A program made the position numbers and the translations under genes. DNA of 64,000 nt from Gordionus sp. m RMFG-2023 (taxonomy: Eukaryota; Nematomorpha; Gordioida; Chordodea; Parachordodidae): positions 11,943,561 to 12,007,560 of the forward strand of contig NC_088775.1 of the NCBI RefSeq assembly GCF_954871325.1, given 5' to 3'. The notes beneath the pieces were generated by a model that did not search any database, was not told where the DNA came from, and saw only the letters and a list, made by a program, of their open reading frames with translations. This document shows, piece after piece, positions 43,351 to 55,387 of this stretch (positions are counted from its first letter, which is position 1; each line of letters begins with the position of its first letter).

Positions 43351-46300
43351 ATATAACAAAAATATATTAAGATAAAACATAATATGGATGCGCCCTCATA
43401 TATCGCATTTGAACCATATTTATTCTAACATTGAACTATGCTATATTTCCCGATAATAAAATAAATAATCATTTTCAAATTTCAATGTTATATTTAAAAA
43501 TAAGATGTTCTAAAAATCAGAGATATTTATTTTTATCATTTAACTTTCACATAATTTTTTTTTTATTTTTCAAATATTTTAATGAAGCATAAACTCATGA
43601 TACTTGGGAAATTTAATTATTTTAAAAATCATCAGTGATCTGATAAAGGCATTAAGCTTAGTTATTATAAAAATTTATGCGATAAAATCTTTTGTTTTGA
43701 CCAGATTAATAATCGATGGTATTTAATTCAAAATTGTGTCTAGAATATGGAATAATAATGGCCATTTATCTATTGCTTTCGCTCATATCTCGTAACTACC
43801 TCGTAGTAGGCTATCATACACTTTTTGATGAGTGGCTTTTTAGAGAAGTGACAGTTAGCTATTTAATTTACAATTACGGCTCATATTAAAAAAACTATTT
43901 TAAATGGTACCTAGTTTCTGAAATATTTAATAAGAATATGGCGCGAGTTTTTTTTCAAATGAATATGGTTTCATTTGTAGTAAATACATTATGTTTAAGC
44001 GGTGGGTTATTTGATGCAGTTATTTACAAAATAAGGTAATAAATATGTATAATTTATAAATATGGAATGAATAACGCTATGATAAAATATAAAAAACATA
44101 GTGCGACGTATATTTTAAAAATTAACTCCATGAAAAATCAACTATGATTACGATAGCGTTAAATAAATCAGGGTTTGAACATAAATACAATATAAATGAG
44201 GTAGGTCTAAGGCTATAAAACATTATTTTATATCCGGCAGATAATTTTTATTTTAATTTCGGACAGGCTTCTCGGGATATATGTTCAAAAAATTTGTTTG
44301 GGGTTTGGGCCTGACAATTTTTAAAAAAATAATTTCGGACCGTACTGGAGTTTAAAAATTAGTTCCAATGGAGATGACTAATTTGGGATGCTCAACCTAA
44401 AGTATTAAAAACTTAGTAGGAAAATTAAATGTATTTTTATATTCTAATAAATTAAGATATATAATACATTTTCTTTATTTTTTAAATTAATAAAAGTAAA
44501 TTCATAAAAATTTAATTAGGGTAGGGCTCGCGAATATTTGTATTTAAAATATTTAATATAATGAATAGTTTGTAAAAATAACATTTAAATTGAATCATTA
44601 TTTTTATTGAACATTAAACACGATATAAATTTAAAATTAATATTTGTTAATGACACATATAAAAATTAAATTAAAAACCTTAAAGTTAAAAATTATAATT
44701 AAATATGGATTTAGCAATTATGTTTCCGAAAATGAACTATAAATATATGTAAAAATTTCGATTTGTATTTTTTGTCTAAAATATAAAAATATCTTCGTTT
44801 CTTTGGTGAAATATCTAATTTTACCAGCCAACACTTTTAAAAATTAAATTTTATAGGCGAAAAAGTGCCATTAGTGGATGTAATTATTGGAATGAAAATT
44901 AAATTTTTGAGATCCTTACTTTTTAAGCCTGGGCAAGCGAATTGATGTTAGTATTACTTTAATATAACAGAAATTAACGCGATTATTTATTCGAAGATTT
45001 AATTATTCTTAGATCCGCCTATACCCATAGCATACAAATCTTTAATTATGTAATCCAGCTAAGGTTTCTTCGCTCTTTTAAAAATTAATCTTTAAATTTT
45101 ACCTACTTTTAAGATTATTAAGTTTTTTTTATATTTTTTAAAAATATCTCATAGTTATATTTGGAATTAATAGTGAGGTCATTCATGTAATTTATTAAAA
45201 TTGTCTTTTTACACCATCTTTATTAAGGTCAATAATATCATCATTCCATTATTAGTAGAATTGTTACGAATTCGATATTTATAATTCTTTTATTTCTCCT
45301 AAATGTCTTCTATTATTCAAATTTTTCATTCTTCTCTTATCGGTTGGATTTCCTTACTGAGCAATTTGTTAATTACATCCTCTTTTATGTCACTTGTGGC
45401 AACTAAATAATTTATTAATGCATTCCAATGTAAAAAACGTCGTATCGGATCATAATGTATTTTCTTCATATAAAATATATGATTCAGGCCATTCTATTAA
45501 TTCTTTAAGGGGCATTCTAAATAATCTTTTCTAGTTCCAAAAATGCAGTAACCGCTTGATGTCGAACTCCATCTCATTGTGCATAAGTTTTAAATATTCT
45601 TTCTACCTATATCACAGGAAGGTTCAGAAATCTAAATATTTTATATACTCTGGAAAGGTTACTTAATCGTCAATGGTTTATTTCTTAAAGATTTGGCGAT
45701 GGGGAGGGGTGCTACATTTTTTAAGTATATTATATCAAAAAAATATTTTTTTATATTACGTATATGAATAAATTCTTTATTTATATTTTAAAACAGTATC
45801 ACATTTAATACCACCAATATCCTTACAAATTTCAAAAAATAATATCTAAATATGAATTTAAAATATTCATCTTTCATTTCTTCTTTCTTTGGGCTATGTT
45901 TTGTTTTGAAAAAATTTCTTTAGCCTCGCGTTAATCCATTTTTCATATTTTGATATATGGATCTGGAATCCAATCCCATATCGAAGGTACATTGATACTA
46001 TGGAAGATTAAATTTCAAATTATTTACACTATAATTTGCTTTATTTTCTACAGATCAAATTCATAAGGTAAAAGCCATACTCAAACTATGCAATATTTCT
46101 TCGAAGTAAATTTGAATCTTTGGCAGATTATTTTTATTTGCATCGACGAATCGTGAATATAGTTCTTTGACCAATTTTTTGTTTGAATAAAGTATGTAAT
46201 AGAAAGAATTCCAGAAATAAAAAAAGTATCATAATTTATTTAAGATATTTTACGCTTCCATTAAACGGGACTGTATACTGATTTTTAAAGTAATTATATA

Positions 46301-46940
46301 TTGGTCTAATCTTGTTTTAATGGTGGTATATATTTTTTTAAGGTTAAAATTTTATTTAATTGTGTAGACCAATATATAAAAATTATTTACAAAAATGTAT
46401 CAAAAAGTATAGGAGAATATTTAAAAAAAGAAGAATTAACTGTAATATAAAAAGGGTGGGGGTGGGGGGATTAAAAATATATATCTCAAATAATGTCTGG
46501 CATGAACAGAGAATGGAAATACACTGGCATATTATTGCAGATTTGGATTTATATTAAATAAATAAATGTTTATTATAAAGAGAGGTTAATCAATTGCATT
46601 ATTATTTGTATGCAATATATAGATTTGGTCAATGCTTAGAAGTCTATTATAAAAGTATTAAATAATTCACAAAACTATATTTTGCCTTATTTCATCAAAA
46701 AAATTAATTGATAGCCTCCTCACCCAATAAAACCGCACGCCTCTAACTTACACCTCTTAAATGCCTATTTACTGTTACTACCCCCATTAACAATGTTAGA
46801 AAACTGTTCCCCTCCCACACACGTAGACGCTGCACTCTGCTATTTGGAAGCCGGTTGATGTCACTTTTTTTTCTATTATTCTTGAATGGGTTTATCCGTC
46901 AGATATGTTTTCTTGGTATTCTATATCAAAAGCTTTCTCT
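43351..46940. other. Long stretch without a confirmed gene
   Basis: Around 44270-44400 there is a fragment of the ggcc MITE family (GGGTTTGGGCCTGAC). Around 45430-45640 the minus strand has MRWSSTSSG-like coding traces resembling the T-R-W-S-S segment of hAT transposases, heavily decayed. G-rich tracts near 45697 and 46455 resemble those just inside hAT ends. No complete element could be delimited and no host exon was recognised. Confidence 0.4.
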
Positions 46941-47281
46941 CATAGGCGTAGCCAGGATTTTCCTTAGGGGGGGGGGAATTAGAAATTATTGTGGGCTTCA
47001 CCCCCAGACCCCCTTTGGCTGGCCTCCGGCCGGGTTACCTTAGTCTATATATAGTCATAAAATATTTTTACAAGTTTTAATAAAAAAAAATAAGCCTGGA
47101 ACAAATATCAAATATATTTGATTTCCGTGCCTATGATCGTATGGACACTTCATCGTAAAGTTTCGTCCAATTCTGTGATTGGTTCATTAAAGTGCGGGAA
47201 AAGTAATAGTTTAAAAATATTTTTATATATAATCAAAATTCTTCTTGAGAAAAGAATTAATCCCAATATAATTCAATGTTA

Positions 47282-48177
47282 ACAATCTAGATATAATCAA
47301 TTTGGTAATGTAATTTTAGAAAACAAAATTACTAATAAAAAATCCAAAAGAGGACATGATATTCTATGTTTTAATGATTTGGAATATACATTGCATAGAG
47401 TAATTAATTCCAAATCATATTACCGATGTAGAAGAAGAAGTTGTTCTGGACGGGGTATTTTTCAATCAGTAAGTTCACAGAAACTCAGGATCATACCTTA
47501 GAACAATGTAAATCCCCTATTGGTAAGTTTTTTTATAGATAATTCACTATAACACCTATTATTTAGTCAATAACCTTCTACTTATGTCTGATAGTCAACC
47601 AATAACTCAATTCCAATTATCTCAACAAATTATACAACCTTCATTATCAAGTTTCATAAAATATTAGATTTTTAAAATCAATATAGTTTTAGACTATCAG
47701 CTTACTCAATCTCAAATTCTAGCAATGCCCAACATGCAGTCTGCTAATACCATATCAAGTTTCACAAAATAAAATTTTTATAATCAATTTTTTTTAGCCA
47801 ATATGTTTACTCAGTCTCAGTTCTTTGTTACAAACTCTCAACCAGTATCATCAATTATTATCTTTTTATTTTCATTACTTTTAGTTAATATATTTGCTCA
47901 ATCTCAACCCCTAGTAACACCTAACATGCAACCTCTTAATGCCATATCAAGTTTAACAAGTTATCAAATTTTATAATCATTTAATTATTAGGCATTATAT
48001 TACCTCATAGGAATGACTCTAAAAAAAACAAATTCCAAATATATCCTAAAAGAAAAAAATTTGGAAAAGCTGACTACACAATATAATAATCATATTATTA
48101 ATAAATTGGAGTTTGCTGATAAATCATCAGCTTATATTAAATTAGTATACAATTCAAATGTATTTGATAATATTTAA
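47282..48177 (+). CDS. FLYWCH zinc-finger gene with repeated mini-exons
   Basis: The first segment (to about 47471) encodes SKRGHDILCFNDLEYTLHRV then SKSYYRCRRRSCSGRGIFQ, a FLYWCH-type finger (hydrophobic core, C-x4-C pattern). Possible further exons follow at 47567-47650, 47693-47758, 47798-47884 (reads through into the next exon), 47885-47950 and 47992-48177. The mini-exons are all of phase 1 and encode related peptides such as YQLTQSQILAMPNMQSANTI, NMFTQSQFFVTNSQPVSS and NIFAQSQPLVTPNMQPLNAI. Each starts after T-rich AG and most end in TCAA|GTTTCA or a variant. The join after the finger and the phase of the last exon are unclear, so the model is partial. It may act in DNA binding, but function is not known. 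Confidence 0.5.
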
Positions 48178-48240
48178 TTTATATTTGTTTTATACATGTT
48201 GAATTATTTATATTTATTTTAATCATGTTTCTTTGTTTTA

Positions 48241-48345
48241 TACATTTTAAATAATAAATATTTGTCTTATACATTATAAATAATAAATATTTGTCTTATA
48301 CATTATAAATAATAAATATTTGTCTTATACATGCTAAATAAATAT
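48241..48345. repeat. Short tandem repeat, 29-bp unit, about 3.5 copies
   Basis: The unit contains TTTGTCTTATACATTATA followed by AATAATAAATA and repeats with nearly no change. Degraded copies (TATACATTTGAAATAAT, CATATACATTATAAA) continue to about 48420. Confidence 0.8.
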
Positions 48346-48430
48346 TAGTTGTTTATATTTTTGTATTCGATTTATACATTTGAAATAATTAACATATGTC
48401 ATATACATTATAAATTTGAATAATAAAATA

Positions 48431-49178
48431 AGCTTCTTAATTTGCTGTAAAAATTGTATCCTAGGTTGTTCTTTTGATATTGTGTAAGAGCTAAGATAAA
48501 TTTTTACCATTTGAAACCTGCTAAATATTCTATATTTGAATAATAATATATATTAAATTTTACCATTTTAAACCTATTAATCTTCTTAATTTGCTGTAGA
48601 AATTATATCCTAGGTTTTTCTTTTGATATTGTGTAAGAGCTAAGATAAAAAGATAAATTTTTGCCATTTGAAACCTGCTAAATATTCTATATTTGAATAA
48701 TAATATATATTAAATTTTACCATTTTAAACCTATTAATCTTCTTAATTTGCTGTAGAAATTATATCCTAGGTTGTTCTTTTGATATTGTGTAAGAGCTAA
48801 GATAAAAAGATAAATTTTTGCCATTTGAAACCTGCTAAATATTCTATATTTGAATAATAATATATATTAAATTTTACCATTTTAAACCTATTAATCTTCT
48901 TAATTTGCTGTAGAAATTATATCCTAGGTTTTTCTTTTGATATTGTGTAAGAGCTAAGATAAATTTTTACCATTTGAAACCTGCTAAATATTCTATATTT
49001 GAATAATAATATATATTAAATTTTATTATTTTAAACCTATTAATCTTCTTAATTTGCTGTAAAAATTATATCCTAGGTTTTTCTTTTGATATTGTGTAAG
49101 AGCTAAGATAAATTTTTACCATTTGAAACCTGCTAAATATTCTATATTTGAATAATATATATTAAATTTTACCATTCC
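48431..49178. repeat. Satellite-like tandem array, 149/157-bp unit, five copies
   Basis: The landmark GTGTAAGAGCTAAGATAAA occurs at 48482, 48631, 48788, 48945 and 49094, giving steps of 149, 157, 157 and 149 bp. The longer units differ by an 8-bp duplication (AGATAAAA). Other constant parts are CTTCTTAATTTGCTGTA, ATCCTAGGTT and CATTTGAAACCTGCTAAAT. Copies are about 97 % alike by eye, so the array is recent. No reading frame persists. Confidence 0.9.
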
Positions 49179-49435
49179 AAAAGAATTATTAACATTTAAC
49201 GTAAGATTATGGTAAAAATTTAATTTTTACCATTTCAAACCTATTAATCTCCATTTTGAACGAATTGGACGAGTTGGACGAAAAATACGATGAAATGTCT
49301 TAAGATCAAAGGCACCCCTACCATGCTTACTACCAAGTGAATGTATGGAAATATTTTAAATACCAATCTAATTTGCTAAATGCCGACCAAAATTTATTAA
49401 AATGTAATAAGACCCTTATTATTTAATATATTAAT

Positions 49436-49590
49436 ACGGAATCACGTGGTCGAGTCCGGCCTTTTATATATCATCCCCCCAAGGATGGAACCACTAGAAT
49501 AAGAAAAAAAACATGATCATTCCTGAGATTCGAACCATGGAGCATAGGATAAGTAAGCCAAGCTCTTGCCTACTAGGCCATAAAGGCTTT
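49436..49590 (-). mobile_element. tRNA-derived SINE
   Basis: On the minus strand an A box TGGCCTAGTAGG (49580-49569) and a B box GGTTCGAATCT (49536-49526) lie at tRNA-like spacing, preceded by GCCTTTA. The tRNA stems are poorly paired, so it is not a working tRNA gene. The tail after the B box runs to about 49436 and includes a second B-box-like GGTCGAGTCC on the plus strand. It sits within the hAT-type element at 46941-50476. Confidence 0.6.
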
Positions 49591-50484
49591 CCAAAAATCA
49601 CGATTTTTCAAATATATATTATAAATATATTTGGTAATTATAAATATATTTGGTAGTGCCTATCTAAAAATGTAAAAAATTTTAATTTGATAGATGGTAC
49701 CTTAAGGTACCAAGCATCATTAACCTAATTAATTCGAAACAATTATAAGAAATTTATTTATAAAAAGTAAGTATACATATAGTTGATATTCCTCTATTAT
49801 ATAGAATTAGTTACAAAATACTAGGTAAAATTGCACTTTTACAGACATATTTGACAGTTAGAGAATATATTACATTACAGTTAATAATTTAACAAATTTT
49901 ACTAATCAATGTTCTTGATAATAAATATAGCAAATTTGCATTCAATTATTTAACGCCATCTATTTATTTTAAGTAAATTTAATAATAAAATTAAATCTTC
50001 ATATTATTTATCCCACAATGTCTTTAAAAGATATTTTCTGATGTCCTTATCAATATTTTATTGTTTTCTGTAAAATATATAATTCGCTATATTGGTAAAA
50101 ATTACTTGATTGCCATATGATAATTTTAGTAATTTTATGAATCTATTATTAATAATTATAATACATTTCACTTTTGTCTTAAGACTTATCTTTGGCTTAT
50201 ATTCCATTTATTAAAAAACATTTTTGGTTCATTTTATATATTTATATACTTTTCCAAAAATGTATAAATTATGATGAATGGTTTTATAAAAAAATATCAA
50301 CTTTTACATTCTTTCTTTTAAATTATTGTTTAAGATATATGCATATATTTTTAAGCGTCAGGAGTGGGGGGGGGGGAGGGGGACTAATTTTTTATTAGCT
50401 AAAAATGATATTCACAGTGATAAAAATCTGAAAGGGGGGGTTTCCTTGACCCCCCCTCCCCCCGGCTACGCCTATGCTTTCTCT

Positions 50485-51037
50485 AGATCGAGAAGGACAA
50501 TTTGGAGCTTTTTCTTTTTCTTCTGTATTTTTAACTTATTTCTCTAATTGCTTGGATTACCTCAATTTTGATCTTGCAGGCATGTGGTCAAACTGAGGCT
50601 GCCTTATTTCGGCTATGTCTCTGAATATTCTTCCTATTATTTTTTTGTAGAGTTTTAGACAGTATGCCATTAGTTTTATGCCCTAGTTAATTTGAAAATT
50701 ATATGGGTCTTAACTCTTAACTCAGATTATAAAATAAATATTTAAATAAATAAATTGTATTTTTGGAAAAAATATAGCAAAGCCAAAAGCCTACAGCGGA
50801 CCTATATATCTCCAATTAAGTTTATGAGAGAAAACTCATCCTAATATAGCCCCTAGTAACTGGATATTACAATGGGTAAGAAATTTTTAACTTCAGATAG
50901 AGATAGAGGTCTGGGAATCAAACAAAAGTAAACATTGTTTTATAGTATATCTAAGTATATCTTATGATCTAATCTAAAGTGATATAGTAACTATATCATT
51001 AAATTTAGGTTATCAATATTGATACAACGATGAGTTT
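50485..51037. other. Spacer between the hAT-type element and the LTR element
   Basis: No gene or repeat end was recognised in this AT-rich stretch. Confidence 0.4.
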
Positions 51038-51232
51038 TGTTGATTAGTCTTAATTGAATATTATTTATTTTTAAAATATATTAACGTTATATCATTTGAA
51101 TATCTTATATTATTTAAGTTGATTGTTTAATATTTTTCAATTAACTTTTATATATATATACTGATATTTTTTTAGTTCTTTTAGCCATAGAATAATAATA
51201 AAATATTTTAAAAAATAATTAATTTGAATAGC
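51038..51232 (+). repeat. Left LTR of the outer element
   Basis: It begins TGTTGATTAG and ends TTTGAATAGC, and is matched almost perfectly by 61439-61633. Confidence 0.92.
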
Positions 51233-52081
51233 TTTTTTCATGGTGCCCCGGTTACGGTGGTACGTTTTTTCGTTTTTCTTTTTTTACAAAAAAAAAAAGT
51301 ATATAATAAAAGTATAAAAAATTAAAATATATCCTTATTTATCCGTCTTTTTTTTCGATTTCTTTTGTAAAAATAAAAAGTAAAGGAATTACTTATCAAA
51401 TTCGTCGTTCGATATTGGAGATGATAAAAGGACAAGTAAAATTTTTTGACTTTTCTTTTCGATAGTCAAAATTTTATCCAAATTTACAAATTTATAAAAG
51501 GTAAAAAAAAAAAAATAATAAAATAAAATATATATATATATATATAAAAACAAGAGTAATATGATAAAAAAAATAGTTTTTCATCAAAATCTTTCAATTT
51601 TTACGTTAGGATGTTTTGTTTCAAAGCTTTTAACATACCGCACTGCATAATTATTGATAAGATGTTGAGGGAAATGGGAGGATGCAGTAGATTCTCTTAT
51701 GTCCGAAATAACAGGACGAATGAAATTCACTTTTACTTTAAAACCCTCCTAGAGATGATTAATACTTATATGTCTCTTAATGGAAAGCCTTACGTTTTTG
51801 ATGAAAATAAATTCATTTTTATATTTTGTGCAATTACGGAATATTAGAAATTAAATGTTAAATCTTAAATATCTTTGCAAACATTATACGCTTTATATAT
51901 TTGATATACTACATTTATAGGGTATAGAAAATTTTCCCTATGTTACGTTATTAAATAAAAATTTACGCGATGCTTAACAGACAGTCTATAGAATATTAAT
52001 AAAAATTTTTTAATTTTCTTTCATAACTTAAAGTAGTATGAAATTCTTTGTGACGAGTCAAGTCTAGATATTTATAGATAA

Positions 52082-52300
52082 TTCAAATTAAAACTTAGTG
52101 GACTAAATCCTCTTTATAAATTAGAATTAAATTTTTCACAGACAAATTATATTGAAACTTAGTGGACTAAATCCTCTTTACGAATTTGAATTAAAATTTT
52201 TATAGACAAACTATATTGAAACTTAATGGACCACATTCTCTTGATTAAAATTAAAATTTTGTATACAACTCAAATTTGAATTTAATGGACTACATGCATA
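52082..52300 (+). repeat. Leader tandem repeat of the outer element
   Basis: A unit of roughly 60-70 bp recurs three to four times. Its landmark is AAACTTAGTGGACTAAATCC, later varied to CTTAATGGACCACATTC and TTTAATGGACTACATG. It lies between the primer-binding site and gag. Confidence 0.7.
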
Positions 52301-52357
52301 TTTTGCTTTTACGATTTTAAATATTGAAAGTTTACCTTATTTAAATAAAATTTTATC

Positions 52358-53485
52358 ATGGACGAAAAATTAACTCTTACGCAGACTCAATATGTTCCTA
52401 AATTTTCCGTGTTATCAGGGAAATTGTCGGAAACTTACATTAACTTAATTGAAACTTATTTTGAAGGACATATTGGGTCAGACTCATCTAAAGTTAGGAC
52501 ACTACTATGTAGCTTACCAATTGAGATTGTAGACCAAGTTACGTCGATATGTTCTAAAGCACAGTTAAAAGGCTTTAATATTGTTTTTGGTAAATTGAAA
52601 CTAATAATTCCAAGTGAGGACATGAATGTAAATATAAAGAACTTTAACTTAGCGGTACAAGGTGCCGAGGAGTCCTTCCATACTTTTTATTTTAGGATTT
52701 CTAGACTTCACAAAAAATGCGATTTTGATAATGATACGAGAATGATTGAGAAATTAATAACTTGTTCTTTAAATGATAATTTCAGAAGGAAGTTAAATAA
52801 ACATAAGCACGAAGGCTTAGATAAGATGATGAAATTAGGAGTTGAGTTAGATGGCAGTAATATCAAGCCGGAGATTAGCGATACAAATTATATAGATAAA
52901 AACGAAAATTTTATAGATTTAAAAAATGATTCTAAAACTTTTAATAGTAAGGGAAATCATAATTATTTTAAGCCAAGTGATATAAATAACAGAAACTATC
53001 AGAACAGTAATTTCCGAAACAACGAGGGTCACTCTAGAAATTTTAGTAATAATCAATCTTCAAACAACGCCAATTCAAACAATTTTGGTAGAAACAACGC
53101 TCGGCAAGATTATAACTACAATTCAAACAATTTTGGTAGAAACAACGCTCGGCAAGATCATAACTACAATTCAAACAATTTTGGTAGGAACAATACTCGG
53201 CAAGATTATAATAACAATTCAAACAATTATGGTAGAGGTATTTGGCAAAACAATAATTATAATGGGAGAAACAATTCCTGGTCTTACAACAATCAAAGAA
53301 ATCAGAGTCAATATAATAATCGATATGGGTATCAATATCAATCATACGATGACAACAATAATGGAGAAAATAATACGTGGAAAAACTATAATCAAAACAT
53401 TAATCAAAGAAAACAATTACAATATAATGACAAGAATCAGAGTAAGGTAAATTGTAACATGAATATTGGAGATTGTGGAAAATAA
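52358..53485 (+). CDS. gag region of the outer LTR element
   Basis: This is a Gag-like open region. The N-terminal half resembles the capsid-type helical domain of Ty3/gypsy Gag proteins. The C-terminal half is very rich in Asn, Gly and Arg and contains three near-identical 16-residue repeats (NSNNFGRNNARQDYNY type). A CCHC zinc knuckle was not seen; the N/G/R-rich tail may serve nucleic-acid binding. Part of a retroelement fossil. Confidence 0.75.
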   Translation: MDEKLTLTQTQYVPKFSVLSGKLSETYINLIETYFEGHIGSDSSKVRTLLCSLPIEIVDQVTSICSKAQLKGFNIVFGKLKLIIPSEDMNVNIKNFNLAVQGAEESFHTFYFRISRLHKKCDFDNDTRMIEKLITCSLNDNFRRKLNKHKHEGLDKMMKLGVELDGSNIKPEISDTNYIDKNENFIDLKNDSKTFNSKGNHNYFKPSDINNRNYQNSNFRNNEGHSRNFSNNQSSNNANSNNFGRNNARQDYNYNSNNFGRNNARQDHNYNSNNFGRNNTRQDYNNNSNNYGRGIWQNNNYNGRNNSWSYNNQRNQSQYNNRYGYQYQSYDDNNNGENNTWKNYNQNINQRKQLQYNDKNQSKVNCNMNIGDCGK

Positions 53486-53551
53486 AAATGATGTTACACA
53501 AAATAATAATGATAGTGATTTTAATATCAACAATTTAACAGAGCTGCATTC

Positions 53552-55361
53552 ATGGCTTCCTTAAAAATAAACGATGTTACCGTTACAATGCAAGTCGATA
53601 CTGGATCTAAATTCACAATTATACCTCATGATATGGCTAAACAAATAGGTATTAAAGATCTTAAAAAGTTCATTCTACAACTCACAGCTTATGATGGAAA
53701 CTTAATCAAAATTATTGGCGTCACTCAAGTTAAAGTAACCTACGAAGGTATCACCAAACACTTGCAAGCCGTGGTCGTTAAATCTAATAAATGCGTTATT
53801 GGGACGTATGTGGATTAATGCCTTTAGTAATATTTTTAACAAATTTATAGCAAACATTGATACCAACTATGAAGATAAAATAAAGAAATTAATAAAAGAT
53901 TGCGAATCTAAACTGACTAAAAAACCGATCAACAAAGGTAATGTCAAGATATATCTACGTAATGACGCCAAACCGAAAATCATACCACCTAGACGGTTAC
54001 CTTATTCAAAAATAGACGCTGTTACTAGAGAACTTACGAGATGGATAGGTGATGGAGTCATTGAGCCGGTAACAGATGTCCGATGGGCAAGTCCGATAAC
54101 CGCTGTCTACAAGGATAATGGGAGCGTTAGGGTTTGGGCCGACTTCAAAGACACTGTCAACCCAGCCCATGAGTCCTTCAGATACCCACTTCCATGAATA
54201 AATGATCTTATCGCTAAGCTCAAGGAAGGGAAGAAGTTCACCAAGATAGATTTCAAGGATGCGTTCCTACAAATTCCCATCGACGAAACCTGCAGAGACA
54301 TATTAACTATATCTACACACAGGGGGTACTACCGGTTTACCAGACTTCCTTTTGGGTTAAAGACTTCATCTGCGATTTTTCAACAAATTATGGATCAAAT
54401 TTTCGGTGACATGAAAGATGTCGTATTTTATATTGATGATCTACTAATAACGGGAAGTAGTGACGAAGTTCATTTCAACAACATAAAGAAGGTTTTTGAA
54501 AGAATACTATCTCATGGCTTAGTGCCTAATTTTGCAAAAAGCTTATTTTTCAAAAAAAGTATAAGGTTCTTAGGACACGACATCGACGCCAATGGGATCC
54601 ACGCCAACCATGACAAGATCGAGGCGATCGTTAAAATGCCGGAACCAAAATCAGCCGCGGAATTGTCAACGTTTCTAGGTATGGACGGTTACTATAGAAA
54701 ATTTTTGAACAACTTCGCTGAAATAGCTGATCCTTTATACAAGATTGTTAACAAAGAAAAATAGGAGTGGAATTTAGAACACTCCAAAAGTTTTGATGAT
54801 CTAAAGACATTGATTAGTCTTCCTCCAGCTTTGACGTACTTTAATCCTGATTTACCTATTGGAATTGCAACGGATGCATCTAAAAGTGGTTTGGGAGCTG
54901 TTTTGTTTCACACTGAAAAAGATGGCAAAGAAAAACCGATAGCTTTTGCATCAAGAACTTTAGCAAAATCTGAAATAAACTATACCAATATTGAGCGTGA
55001 AGCTCTGGCCATTATGTTTGCAATCAAGAGATTCCAAGAATACTTGATAGGGACCAAGTTTACTATTATAACCGACCACAAGCCAGTAATCTATATTTTT
55101 ACCAAAGGACTGAAAGATAATAGTACCATGTCATTAAGATTACAAAAGTGGAATATAATTTTGGGGGGTTACGACTTTAACATCAAGTTTAAAGCTGGCA
55201 AATATAATGTTGTTCCTGATTGCCTCTCGAGATTACCACAAGTAGGTGTGAATGACGTTATTGATGATATCGCAATTATAAATGACTTTGGCGATATACC
55301 TCTGAGTTTTGACCAAAAAGCGATCAAACTTCTAAAGATTCTGAACTATCTCAAGTTATGA
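53552..55361 (+). pseudogene. pol region, first part, of the outer LTR element
   Basis: Aspartic protease (VDTGSKFTIIP), reverse transcriptase (VFYIDDLLITG) and RNase H (FASRTLAKSEINYTNIEREA) regions follow one another. The integrase lies beyond the inserted element, at 59792-60778. The region is broken and is treated as a fossil. Confidence 0.85.
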
Positions 55362-55387
55362 ATGACATAAGAAATAATGTGCCTATC

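Larger units (their letters stand above)
47127..49315. mobile_element. MULE-like unit with inverted ends
   Basis: The left arm starts GTGCCTATGATCGTATGG and contains CTTCATCGTA then TTTCGTCCAATTC. The right arm, complementary strand, starts GTGCCTTTGATCTTAAGAC and contains TTTCATCGTA then TTTCGTCCAAC. Such ends are MULE-like, and FLYWCH fingers are known at the N-terminus of some MULE transposases. No DDE transposase core is visible and no 9-bp duplication was confirmed. Confidence 0.5.
46941..50476. mobile_element. hAT-type element (CATAGGCGTAGCC ends) carrying other elements
   Basis: The exact 8-bp duplication CTTTCTCT flanks it (46933-46940 and 50477-50484). Both ends read CATAGGCGTAGCC inward (13 bp identical), followed by G-homopolymer runs. 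The related end CAGTGGCGTAGCCAGG is seen at 62869. No hAT transposase was found inside. Instead the interior holds a MULE-like unit with a FLYWCH gene (47127-49315), satellite arrays and a SINE. It is thus a non-autonomous carrier, or a hAT whose interior was replaced. The stretch 49600-50340 contains nothing else recognisable. Confidence 0.88.

Noticed and set aside
48431-49178. CRISPR-like array
   Set aside because: The units are adjacent without unique spacers and the genome is clearly eukaryotic with spliced genes, so it is an ordinary satellite-type tandem array.
49520-49588. Functional tRNA gene on the minus strand
   Set aside because: A and B boxes are present, but the acceptor, anticodon and T stems do not pair properly and a SINE tail follows.
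50192-50547. Plus-strand frames with runs of Gly or Pro
   Set aside because: These result from translating the G- and C-homopolymers at the right end of the hAT-type element.
53043-53345. Minus-strand Cys/Asn/Tyr-rich open frame
   Set aside because: It is the antisense shadow of the repetitive gag tail of the outer LTR element.
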